Shown: piece by piece, positions 1 to 5,918 of the stretch
Position numbering within the stretch: position 1 is the first letter of the stretch
Layout of the letters: the number at the start of each line of letters is the position of its first letter
Assembly: GCA_902762335.1 (NCBI GenBank)
Contig: CACWNZ010000097.1
Coordinates: forward strand, 1-8,963
Source: an uncultured Ruminococcus sp.
Lineage (GTDB): Bacteria > Bacillota > Clostridia > Oscillospirales > Acutalibacteraceae
DNA: 8,963 nt
Direction: 5' to 3'
Position numbers and translations under genes: made by a program
The notes under the pieces: model-generated
The model's database searches: none
The model's input: the letters and a program-made list of their open reading frames with translations, nothing else
Told to the model about the DNA's origin: nothing

Positions 1-28
1 TGACAAAATAACCAGATTATAGTACAAT
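1..28 (+). promoter_or_regulatory. possible sigma-A-type promoter at window edge
   Basis: TGACA at 1-5 would be the last five bases of a TTGACA -35 element; the first base lies outside the window. TACAAT at 23-28 is a good -10 element, and the spacing between them is the ideal 17 bases. The predicted transcript start, about position 35, falls only a few bases before the ATG at 39. The following ORF would then be nearly leaderless, or would start later, or this match is chance in an AT-rich stretch. Confidence 0.4.
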
Positions 29-38
29 AAAATAGAAA

Positions 39-386
39 ATGTATATATTCCTGACATACGGCATTAACGAACAAGACAGCTTTACCGAGAACGAAGTGAG
101 CTTCTACACTGCCGAATACCGTATTTCGGGCAACGAGGGCGCGCTTATCACCAAAGCAAACGATATAAGCAATAAGACCAAAACGGCGCTGTCTACCCTT
201 ACCGAGACCGTAGATGCTGAGGATCTCGACGTACACGTCAGGTTTATCAACCACTTCAACGCCTCAGACTATGAACTTCCCTCGGCGGGCTTTGATGACA
301 GCCGTCCGATGAGAACGCTGATATTTGCAGCAGCGCTTATATTCGGCTCGCTCATCGTTTACCGCCGCAGAAGGCGCATCAGATAA
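39..386 (+). CDS. small unrecognised protein with C-terminal membrane anchor
   Basis: I do not recognise this 115-residue protein. Residues 1-90 are polar and acidic. Residues about 93-108 (TLIFAAALIFGSLIVY) form one hydrophobic segment, directly followed by a run of six arginines within the last seven residues. That is a stop-transfer or tail-anchor pattern in which the basic end stays in the cytoplasm. Stops close all three forward frames before position 39, so the ORF does not simply continue from the left edge in this frame. No good ribosome binding site precedes the ATG at 39, and a GTG at 96 is a weak alternative. It could be the 3' remnant of a larger surface or membrane protein gene whose front has been lost, because many such proteins end in an anchor plus an Arg/Lys tail. 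The terminator just downstream supports a real transcript here. Confidence 0.5.
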   Translation: MYIFLTYGINEQDSFTENEVSFYTAEYRISGNEGALITKANDISNKTKTALSTLTETVDAEDLDVHVRFINHFNASDYELPSAGFDDSRPMRTLIFAAALIFGSLIVYRRRRRIR

Positions 387-400
387 CACGATAACACTAA

Positions 401-438
401 AAAAGCCGTCTCCTTTTACGGGAGCGGCTTTTATCTTT
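401..438 (+). terminator. rho-independent terminator after the small membrane-anchored ORF
   Basis: AAAAGCCG (401-408) pairs with CGGCTTTT (425-432), and CTCC (410-413) pairs with GGAG (421-424) across a one-base bulge, with the loop TTTTACG at 414-420. A T-rich tail follows (TTTTATCTTT). It lies 14 bases after the stop at 384-386 and separates this ORF from the recombinase promoter. Confidence 0.85.
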
Positions 439-442
439 GCGC

Positions 443-471
443 GTGACATTTTCAATTCTTAGTGGTATAAT
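443..471 (+). promoter_or_regulatory. promoter of the tyrosine recombinase gene
   Basis: GTGACA at 443-448 matches five of six bases of the -35 consensus. The spacer is exactly 17 bases, and TATAAT at 466-471 is a perfect -10 element preceded by TGG, an extended -10. The transcript should start near 478. The in-frame ATG at 481 would then have almost no leader, while the ATG at 499 would have a roughly 20-base leader carrying a ribosome binding site. The promoter therefore helps decide the gene start. Confidence 0.8.
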
Positions 472-498
472 GAAGGTGATATGACAGGGGGAAGGAAA

Positions 499-1464
499 AT
501 GAGCTACACAGTATTCAGAGAGGCTCCGCCGATAATACTTGAATTTCTCAATTACATAGGCAACGTACAGGGCAGGTCCGATCTTACCGTAGACGAATAC
601 TACCGCGACCTGCGCACGTTCTTCCGCTTTATTATAAAGGACAGGGGACTTGTAAAAAAGGACGTACCCGTTGACGAGATAGACATATCATCTGTAGACC
701 TTGATATGATAGGGTCAGTGACCTTCTCGGAGATAATACTATTTCTCAATTACTGCAAGGACGAGCGGGGCAATGCCGCAGCCACAAGGGCAAGAAAGAC
801 CTCGAGCCTCAAGGACTTCTATAAATATCTGACAGTAAAGACACACAGACTTGAGCATAATCCGACAGAGGAGCTTGAAACGCCGCGCAAAGGGAAAAAG
901 CTGCCGAAATATCTTACGCTTGAGGAGAGTCTTAAACTGCTTCAGGCTGTTGACGGCGAATTCAAGGAAAGAGACTACTGCATTTTAGTGTTCTTTCTAA
1001 ACTGCGGTCTGAGAAGATCCGAGCTCGTAGGGATAAACCTCTCCGATATAAACAGTGAGAACGTTCTCACCATAAGGGGCAAGGGCAATAAGGAGAGAAT
1101 GCTCACGCTCAACCCCGCCTGCATAAACGCCCTTAACGCCTATCTGAAGGTAAGACCCGTAAACGGCATAACCGACAGGAACGCTCTGTTTATAAGCAGA
1201 AAGAACTGCCGTATGACAGGAAAGGGCGTGTATCACATGGTAGAGCATTATCTTGAAAGGATAGGCATGGGCGGGCAGGGGTATTCGCCGCATAAGCTGA
1301 GACACACCGCCGCTACGCTGATGTATCAGAAAGGCGGGGTAGATATAAGGACGCTGCAGGCTATACTCGGACATTCCAACCTCGGCACCACGCAGATATA
1401 CACCCATATAGCAGACGGTCAGATAGAGAAGGCTCTTAAGGCAAACCCTCTCTCAGACGTATGA
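499..1464 (+). CDS. XerC/XerD-like tyrosine recombinase
   Basis: Site-specific tyrosine recombinase of about 321 residues. It would cut and rejoin DNA through a covalent 3'-phosphotyrosine intermediate. The N-terminal SAM-like core-binding domain spans about residues 8-120 and the catalytic domain about 135-310. All active-site residues are visible: Arg172 in GLRRSEL, Lys195 in RGKGNKER, His265 and Arg268 in HKLRH, His292 in LGHSN, and Tyr301 in TQIYTH. It is about 20 residues longer than typical XerC/XerD; the extra length appears to lie in the N-terminal domain around residues 55-75. The start at 499 is chosen over the in-frame ATG at 481 because GGGGGAAGG precedes it and the mapped promoter leaves no leader for 481. 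The gene is a single unit between its own promoter and terminator. No attachment sites or other mobile genes flank it, so a chromosomal Xer-type role such as dimer resolution is as likely as an integrase role. The family call is firm; the target site is unknown. Confidence 0.93.
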   Translation: MSYTVFREAPPIILEFLNYIGNVQGRSDLTVDEYYRDLRTFFRFIIKDRGLVKKDVPVDEIDISSVDLDMIGSVTFSEIILFLNYCKDERGNAAATRARKTSSLKDFYKYLTVKTHRLEHNPTEELETPRKGKKLPKYLTLEESLKLLQAVDGEFKERDYCILVFFLNCGLRRSELVGINLSDINSENVLTIRGKGNKERMLTLNPACINALNAYLKVRPVNGITDRNALFISRKNCRMTGKGVYHMVEHYLERIGMGGQGYSPHKLRHTAATLMYQKGGVDIRTLQAILGHSNLGTTQIYTHIADGQIEKALKANPLSDV

Positions 1465-1471
1465 ATATAAT

Positions 1472-1513
1472 ACGGCAGCCGCAGGAAAAATGATCCCTGC
1501 GGCTGCCGTTTTT
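1472..1513 (+). terminator. strong terminator, probably shared by convergent genes
   Basis: A perfect 14-base stem pairs ACGGCAGCCGCAGG (1472-1485) with CCTGCGGCTGCCGT (1496-1509) around a 10-base loop, followed by TTTTT at 1509-1513. It begins 8 bases after the recombinase stop. The minus-strand Smr gene ends at 1513, so the same hairpin is also the first structure downstream of that operon. Read from the other strand, the tail is only moderately T-rich (ATTATATT). Use by both strands is likely but less certain than use by the plus strand. Confidence 0.92.
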
Positions 1514-1767
1514 CAGCGTTTTTTATCCGCGCTGCTTTGTCTGATTATAAAAACGGTCGTCCCCTGATTGAGCCCGAGTATCTTACGCTCGACCTTAGGG
1601 TGCTTATAAGCCCGCACCATATCCCGCAGGGACGTTCCCTGATGAAAGCCGTGTACGATCTCGACCTCGCGGGTATCGGGCGGGAGCTTCTTCAGCTCGC
1701 TGTCGATGAGCTTTTTAGCGCTTTCTCTCGTCTGACCGTGAAGGTCTATCCTGTAGAAATATCCCAT
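1513..1767 (-). CDS. minimal Smr-domain protein
   Basis: An 84-residue protein that is essentially one Smr (small MutS-related) domain. The two family signatures are present: DLHGQT at residues 8-13, and HGFHQGT at 39-45, a variant of the usual HGKGTG loop. A beta-strand ending in TTVFII follows at about 70-76. Smr domains occur at the C terminus of MutS2 and as stand-alone proteins, and several cut nucleic acids or act on collided ribosomes; which activity this short form has cannot be read from the sequence. The ATG at 1767 is chosen because GGAG lies 8 bases upstream. A GTG at 1776 would overlap the Nudix stop by 4 bases (GTGA) and add three residues. It is the last gene of the minus-strand operon, and translation is probably coupled to the Nudix gene in front of it. 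Confidence 0.85.
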   Translation of the reverse strand: MGYFYRIDLHGQTRESAKKLIDSELKKLPPDTREVEIVHGFHQGTSLRDMVRAYKHPKVERKILGLNQGTTVFIIRQSSADKKR

Positions 1768-1772
1768 GGCAC

Positions 1773-2339
1773 TCACTCCGCAAGAGAGGCTTCGGCGGCG
1801 CGCTTTACCATGAGAAGCTCCTCCATGACTATGCAGTGCTTTATCGTGTCGTTTTCAACGGCGTTTATGCATTCGTCAAGTCCGATCCAGCGTACCTCGT
1901 CTACCTCGTCCCTTTGCAGAGTAAAGCCGTCCTCGTCAATATCTCTCCAGAGAATGAAGATCTTTGACACCTGTCTGTCATGGAACTCCTTACCGAAAAA
2001 GATCTCGTCTGCACGTATCGTCCTCGTTCCGCAGTATATAAGCTCGTCGGCTTTTGCGGTAGTGCCAAGCTCCTCCTCAAGCTCACGCAGGGCAGAGGGG
2101 ATATAATCTACACCTGCGGGGATATGTCCCGCGCTTGATATATCATAGCAGCCGGGGAATGAGGATTTTGTAGAGCAGCGCTTTTGCAGCAGCACCTGAA
2201 TACTGCCGTCAGCAGCTTTTCTCAGCAGCCACAGGTGCGCCGTTCTGTGACGAATGCCCTCTCTGTGAGCTGTTTCTCTGTCTACGGTCTTTCCCGTGGG
2301 CTCGCCGTTTTCGTCAACTATATCAAGATATTCCGCCAC
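1773..2339 (-). CDS. Nudix hydrolase, IPP-isomerase-like subgroup
   Basis: Nudix-fold protein of about 188 residues, a family that hydrolyses nucleoside-diphosphate-linked substrates or, in one branch, isomerises isopentenyl diphosphate. The opening EYLDIVDENGEPTG, then HREGIRHRTAHLW at about 25-37 and LLQKR at 50-54, are typical of the COG1443-like group common in Clostridia. The Nudix box runs from Gly71 to Thr93 with an intact metal-binding core RELEEELG (85-92). The first Glu of the box is Val77 here. The substrate cannot be predicted. The GTG at 2339 is preferred because the family's conserved start follows at once and GGAAAGGA lies about 11 bases upstream. An ATG at 2372 would extend the protein by 11 residues without a clear ribosome binding site. 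With the GTG start, the gene overlaps the end of the glycosyltransferase gene by 17 bases. Confidence 0.87.
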   Translation of the reverse strand: MAEYLDIVDENGEPTGKTVDRETAHREGIRHRTAHLWLLRKAADGSIQVLLQKRCSTKSSFPGCYDISSAGHIPAGVDYIPSALRELEEELGTTAKADELIYCGTRTIRADEIFFGKEFHDRQVSKIFILWRDIDEDGFTLQRDEVDEVRWIGLDECINAVENDTIKHCIVMEELLMVKRAAEASLAE

Positions 2340-3099
2340 TTTCTTCGTCTTCCTTTCCGTCGTTATAATCATAGAACAGCTTATCGAGCAGGATATCAAG
2401 CTTTTTTCTGTCGCCGAGAGCCGCCCTGATAAAAGTCCCCGCATTGTTGAGCATAAGTCTGAAATAAAGCATATCACCGAGCTCGTCGAATTTTCTCGTG
2501 GAATTGATAAGGCGGTTATTTTTCAGTGCGGTATAGAGCCTGCCCTGTTTTCTGCCGTATTTCTTCAGCTTTTTTGCTGTAGCGACGTCCTCCATGGCCT
2601 TCTTTTCGGTAAAGCCGCCCGTTTCGATAAAGGTTTTTCTTTCAGCCCAGAATATGCCGCAGTAAAGTCCCGTCAGTCTGAAGCCGAGACTGCACAGTCC
2701 CTCGTTAAGAAGAAGGGGGAGAGAATGCCTTTCAAATATTATAGGCGCGCCGCCTCCGATATACAGTCCCGTTGCCATAAGATAGGCTATCTCCTTAAGC
2801 GTACCCTTCGTCATAAGATTATCACAGTCTATCGTGACGACAATATCGCCCTTCGCGGCAAATATAAATATCCCCGTATTGCGTACGCTCGCTATGCATC
2901 TGTCCTCGTTGTAAAGCACTCTTGCGCCGTTCTTTTCCGCAAGCTCGGCTGTTCTGTCGGTGCAGCGGTTGCAAACTACTATTATCTCGGTTTTTCCTCC
3001 GTAATACTTTGACGCATTTTTAACGCTGCGGATACAGCGTTCTACGTATTTTTCCTCATTATGCGCGGGTATTATCACAGAAAAGCTCGGACCCTTCAT
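2323..3099 (-). CDS. family 2 (GT-A) glycosyltransferase
   Basis: A 258-residue inverting glycosyltransferase of the GT2 type, probably cytoplasmic or membrane-peripheral, moving a sugar from a nucleotide donor. The N-terminal signature FSVIIPAHNEE is at residues 6-16, the second strand EIIVVCNRCTDRT at 38-50, and the metal-binding DxD-like motif is D91-C-D93 in TIDCDN. GGFTEKKAMED at 161-171 carries the family's acceptor-side ED pair (Glu170, Asp171). No clear transmembrane segment is visible. The ATG at 3099 has GAGGAGG 7 bases upstream. An in-frame start at 3153 would only add a basic leader that overlaps the previous gene. The gene starts 20 bases after the zinc-ribbon gene and ends inside the Nudix start, so it is an internal cistron of the minus-strand operon. 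Donor and acceptor are unknown. Confidence 0.9.
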   Translation of the reverse strand: MKGPSFSVIIPAHNEEKYVERCIRSVKNASKYYGGKTEIIVVCNRCTDRTAELAEKNGARVLYNEDRCIASVRNTGIFIFAAKGDIVVTIDCDNLMTKGTLKEIAYLMATGLYIGGGAPIIFERHSLPLLLNEGLCSLGFRLTGLYCGIFWAERKTFIETGGFTEKKAMEDVATAKKLKKYGRKQGRLYTALKNNRLINSTRKFDELGDMLYFRLMLNNAGTFIRAALGDRKKLDILLDKLFYDYNDGKEDEESGGIS

Positions 3100-3119
3100 A
3101 TAAGTACCTCCTCGTCGTT

Positions 3120-3968
3120 TCAGTCGTTTTTCACGGGAAGCCTGCTGCCGCATTCGCAGCAGTATTTCTGAGTGTCATTTTCAGCGGCGGCGCCGCATTC
3201 GGGGCAGAATTTAGCGGGCTTTGCAGGCGCAGGCATTTCTCTGCAGCCGCTGTCGGCAGGCGGGCAGTATATCATAGTGTTCCTCGGCGCGACCCTTGCG
3301 CCCGAGGGTATCTCTATCTTATCAAGCATATCCTCTCTTGCGAATACGGACAGGGGCATATTCATATCACAGACCATCATTGTCGTCGTAAGCTTATCGG
3401 GATACACCCTTACGTTGGTAAAGCCGCCGAAATCCGACCTTGTAAGATCCTCGGGAACTATATAGACACTGTTTCGGTCGTATGTGTAGCTGACAACGTG
3501 GAAGCTTCCCCCGCAGCCGAACCAACTTATAGTATTGCCGTTTATTTGCATAGGATAGCTGCCCTTTCCGCTCTGCGACCACTGCTCCCACGTTCCCTGA
3601 AGCTTATCAATAAACTCATCGTCACGAATGATGATGTGGTCAAAGGGACCGTTCTCCTTCTTTGTCAGCGTATAGAGAGTTTCGCCCATGATAGTATAAT
3701 TATAGAGCAGCTTTAGCTCGCCGTTCTCATAGGCAAGCTCCTTTATTTCGGTCATCATATTGCCCTCGTAGTCGCGGGAGAGAATATTATCCGCAAGGGA
3801 GATCAACGTGCGCTTTCCCTGTTCAATGCTTTCCGCATCGTATGTGACCGTCGTTTCAAGTCTTATCCCTCTGTCGTAGCCCCTGACGGTAAGCTTATCA
3901 TCACGAAATTCAAGATAATAATGATAGCCCTCCTCCCAATAGCCGTTAAGCTTATCGCTGTATCTCAT
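3120..3968 (-). CDS. unrecognised duplicated-domain protein with C-terminal zinc ribbon
   Basis: I do not recognise this 282-residue protein. It appears to contain two copies of a beta-rich module: DKLNGYWEE at residues 5-13 and DKLQGTWEQ at 121-129 open the copies, each followed by strands and a TYD-type turn. An opening xLxGxW followed by beta-strands resembles lipocalin-like small-molecule-binding domains, but that is only a shape argument. A Pro/Ala linker at about 235-253 leads to a C-terminal zinc ribbon with Cys255/Cys258 and Cys270/Cys273. There is no signal peptide and no membrane segment, so it is probably cytoplasmic. Its ATG overlaps the stop of the TIGR04076-type gene by 4 bases (ATGA), with GAGGAGG just upstream, so the two are translationally coupled. 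Confidence 0.8.
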   Translation of the reverse strand: MRYSDKLNGYWEEGYHYYLEFRDDKLTVRGYDRGIRLETTVTYDAESIEQGKRTLISLADNILSRDYEGNMMTEIKELAYENGELKLLYNYTIMGETLYTLTKKENGPFDHIIIRDDEFIDKLQGTWEQWSQSGKGSYPMQINGNTISWFGCGGSFHVVSYTYDRNSVYIVPEDLTRSDFGGFTNVRVYPDKLTTTMMVCDMNMPLSVFAREDMLDKIEIPSGARVAPRNTMIYCPPADSGCREMPAPAKPAKFCPECGAAAENDTQKYCCECGSRLPVKND

Positions 3969-4294
3969 GACCCTACCTCCTCAATATTTTCGTCTATCGT
4001 TTCCAGCAGAAAGCTCACGGGACGGAATCCGTCGTTGCAGGATATCATTGCCGAGCGTTTGTTCTTCATCCAGCCGTCGTAGAAATCCTCTGCGCCGTGA
4101 GATAGCGCCATTACGAAGGGATACATACTTTCCCACGCGCTTTGGCAAAGTCCTTCAGGCTTATCGAAGCCTTCCGCTATATATACCGCGCCGACCCGCA
4201 TATCGCAGGCGTGCTCTATCGGATTTTCATATTTTTCTATAAGGTCGCTGTGGCAGACCTTTTTCATTACGGTTATTCGTACCCTTTTCATCAT
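3965..4294 (-). CDS. TIGR04076-family small protein
   Basis: A 109-residue conserved protein whose features match the uncharacterised TIGR04076 family: the opening KRVRITVMKK (3-12), the central GFDKPEGLCQSAW (42-54), WESMYPFVMALSHGAED, and CNDGFRPVSFLLE near the end. Cysteines at 14, 30, 50 and 86 could bind metal, but this is untested. No function is established for the family as far as I know. It follows the GNAT gene after an 18-base gap and overlaps the next gene by 4 bases. The start is ATG 4294 or the adjacent ATG 4291; GGGG lies a few bases upstream of either. Confidence 0.8.
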   Translation of the reverse strand: MMKRVRITVMKKVCHSDLIEKYENPIEHACDMRVGAVYIAEGFDKPEGLCQSAWESMYPFVMALSHGAEDFYDGWMKNKRSAMISCNDGFRPVSFLLETIDENIEEVGS

Positions 4295-4312
4295 CAGACC
4301 CCGTTTCTGCTC

Positions 4313-5176
4313 TTATGCGTGAACGAGCGCAGGGAAGGAAAGTATCTCGGGAAGATCGCTTATCAGAGTTTTCCCGAGCACGAAAAAAGTGCTGTCGTCC
4401 TCTTTATAGAGATATTTTTCGAGCCCGCCGCTGTTCTCGGGTATGAATGCAAAGCTGACGCTCCTGACCTCACTGCCGAAATAGCTGCCGATCTCAGCGG
4501 GATCGATCTCTTTATCGGAGAGAATATCAAATACCGTCAGCGTGTCACCGTCCTTTTCGGCTATGATATAGCAGTTCTTGTCACTGACCTTATATACGCA
4601 TTCCTGCATGAACTGCGAAAGATAGAACATAAGAAGATCGTCGGTATCGGTCTTGACGGGGCTCCTGCTTGTCAGGGATGTTTTTTTATTCAGGAAGGCT
4701 CTGAAGTCGTTTATATCGTTCATAGGTACCCGGGAAACACGAGCCTTACCCTGTGCTTCGTTTACCGCGCGGAAACGGTACTCGTCCGCCGCTCTGAAGC
4801 CGAATTTCGGGTAAAAATCAAGTACGCTGTCATTGGCAAAGAGAAAGATACCGTCACGGTCGGAATAGTCCGAGATGACCTTTTCCATAAGAATGCGCGA
4901 AAAGCCCTTATTGCGGAAGTCCTCATCGGTCATTATCGTGCCGAGCTGAATATAGCGGCGCTTTTTTCCGCCGACCGTGCAGTTGATGATATTCACGGAT
5001 ACGTTGGAAATTATTCTGCCGTCAAGCAGTATGGAATAGGGGATATATTTCTCGTTCCAGAAGCCGTTTTTATACCAGCTCTCAAAGCTCAGCCCGAATG
5101 TCTTTTCCGCAAGGGCGTTGAACAAGGCTCTCAGTCCGTCGTCGTTCCTGTAGTCTGAAATAATATTATAGCTCAC
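4313..5176 (-). CDS. GNAT-family N-acetyltransferase
   Basis: A 287-residue protein with an N-terminal GNAT fold, a family that transfers an acetyl group from acetyl-CoA to an amine. Strand QLGTIMTDEDF (77-87) leads into the acetyl-CoA pyrophosphate loop R88-N-K-G91-F-S93; the usual final Gly/Ala is Ser here. FANDSVLDFYPKFGFRAADEY at about 113-133 is the typical motif B region. The remaining 150 or so residues form a second domain, giving an overall shape like two-domain Eis-type GNAT proteins. The acceptor is unknown. The start is a GTG at 5176 with GGAGGG 6 bases upstream. It is the first gene of the minus-strand operon, about 20 bases downstream of the predicted transcript start. Confidence 0.88.
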   Translation of the reverse strand: MSYNIISDYRNDDGLRALFNALAEKTFGLSFESWYKNGFWNEKYIPYSILLDGRIISNVSVNIINCTVGGKKRRYIQLGTIMTDEDFRNKGFSRILMEKVISDYSDRDGIFLFANDSVLDFYPKFGFRAADEYRFRAVNEAQGKARVSRVPMNDINDFRAFLNKKTSLTSRSPVKTDTDDLLMFYLSQFMQECVYKVSDKNCYIIAEKDGDTLTVFDILSDKEIDPAEIGSYFGSEVRSVSFAFIPENSGGLEKYLYKEDDSTFFVLGKTLISDLPEILSFPALVHA

Positions 5177-5203
5177 GCTGATCCCTCCGATCTTGTTGTT
5201 ATT

Positions 5204-5232
5204 ATAATATCACGATATTTGTATACTGTCAA
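5204..5232 (-). promoter_or_regulatory. near-consensus promoter of the six-gene minus-strand operon
   Basis: Read on the minus strand, TTGACA (5232-5227) is a perfect -35 element, followed by a 17-base spacer and TATTAT (5209-5204) as the -10. Transcription should start near 5197, giving a leader of about 20 bases with GGAGGG before the GTG at 5176. No other strong promoter was seen within the downstream genes, which sit 20 bases apart or less or overlap, so this is likely the main promoter for all six. Confidence 0.85.
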
Positions 5233-5458
5233 TTTTTCATATAAGCGACTGCTTTGTTCACATTGCCGAATATCGGACAAAAGTATGTTCTCTACCTCAA
5301 CGACCGTGAATGTCACAAATAATATCACCGGGCATTGCAGCCACGAGAGCGCAGCGACAGAATAACAAATGGGAGTCGGGCAGTACGCGCTGTAGGCTCT
5401 TTTTATATAAAAATACCTCATATAAGACACACTTTTTGTCTACAAAGCTGCATTATTC
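5233..5458. other. divergent intergenic region with imperfect inverted repeats
   Basis: I see no supportable gene here; an 85-codon minus-strand frame crosses the operon promoter and has no family features. Three symmetric elements stand out. TTGCCGAATATCGGACAA at 5263-5280 has CCGA/TCGG arms around ATA. An imperfect stem joins AGAGC-G-CAGCG (5346-5356) with CGCTG-TAG-GCTCT (5388-5400) and runs into a T tract. AGACA/TGTCT arms (5425-5429, 5437-5441) surround a 7-base loop. The second element could act as a weak terminator or part of a small RNA, and the others could be operators. None is proven. Confidence 0.35.
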
Positions 5459-5487
5459 ATACTTTTGTAATAAAACTATTATATAAT
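5459..5487 (+). promoter_or_regulatory. likely promoter of the type III-A CRISPR operon
   Basis: TATAAT at 5482-5487 is a perfect -10 element. The best -35 candidates at suitable spacing (ATACTT at 5459, TACTTT at 5460) match the consensus poorly. Transcription would start near 5494, leaving a leader of about 32 bases before the ATG at 5526. A perfect -10 with a poor -35 suggests modest basal expression or dependence on an activator, though this cannot be settled from sequence. Confidence 0.5.
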
Positions 5488-5525
5488 AAGATCTGAATTG
5501 AGCTAAATAAGAAAAGAGGTACGTT

Positions 5526-5885
5526 ATGTTTCTGAATATTTCTAATCACCCGTCGTCAGCGTGGAGCGCAAAGCAGCTTGAGGCCGCCAAACAGTACGGC
5601 GAGATCGCAGATCTGGCGTTCCCGAACGTGCCGCCTTCAGCATCTAAGGAGGAGGTGCAAGCACTTGCGGAGTCGGTGCTTTCGCAAGCTATGCAGATGA
5701 ATCCCGACTGCGTTATGTGCTCAGGTGAATATACTCTTACCTACGCGCTCGTTAACGGCTTCAAGGCTGAAAATATAAAGACCGTAGCAGCCTGCACCGA
5801 AAGAAAAACGGAGGAACGCACCGATGAAAACGGGCGTACGGTTAGAACGAGCATTATAGAATTCGTCTGTTTCAGAGAGTTCTGA
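5526..5885 (+). CDS. Csx20-like small CRISPR ancillary protein (CARF-type, putative cyclic oligoadenylate binder or ring nuclease)
   Basis: A 119-residue protein that opens the CRISPR operon. The layout is Rossmann-like: a first strand FLNISNHPS (2-10), a helix WSAKQLEAAKQYGE (13-26), a second strand IADLAFPNV, a helix at about 40-58, then DCVMCSGEYTLTYALVN (61-77) and the strand TVAACTERK (86-94), ending in FVCFREF. The order strand-SGEYT-helix, strand-TER, terminal FxxFR matches my memory of the Csx20 family and resembles Csx15/Csx16, small CARF-like proteins linked to type III systems. I infer that it binds or degrades the cyclic oligoadenylate made by the next gene product. No effector domain is fused to it. 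AGAGGT lies 5 bases before the ATG. The gap to csm1 is 33 bases. The assignment rests on pattern and context, not on a search; the catalytic residues are not established. Confidence 0.62.
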   Translation: MFLNISNHPSSAWSAKQLEAAKQYGEIADLAFPNVPPSASKEEVQALAESVLSQAMQMNPDCVMCSGEYTLTYALVNGFKAENIKTVAACTERKTEERTDENGRTVRTSIIEFVCFREF

Positions 5886-5918
5886 GCAAAAAATATTTCT
5901 GAAAATGAGGTGACAGAT

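Noticed and set aside
499..1464. Tyrosine recombinase as the integrase of a mobile element carrying the CRISPR operon
   Set aside because: No attachment repeats, tRNA gene, excisionase or other mobile genes are visible, and a six-gene operon on the other strand separates it from the CRISPR genes.
1537..2106. Plus-strand 189-codon open frame
   Set aside because: It is antisense to the Smr and Nudix genes; the product is a Ser-rich low-information sequence typical of a shadow frame.
2296..3012. Plus-strand 238-codon open frame
   Set aside because: It lies antisense to the glycosyltransferase and the Nudix start, both with recognisable catalytic motifs.
4142..5158. Long plus-strand open frame of 338 codons
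   Set aside because: It is opposite the GNAT and TIGR04076 genes, which have clear motifs, starts and binding sites; the composition of the plus-strand product is that of an antisense shadow.
5173..5430. Minus-strand 85-codon open frame upstream of the GNAT gene
   Set aside because: It spans the -35 and -10 elements of the operon promoter, overlaps the GNAT start, has no good ribosome binding site and shows no family features.
5233..5525. Search for a CRISPR array or leader next to the csm operon
   Set aside because: No direct repeats of 25-40 bases with regular spacing occur here or elsewhere in the window.
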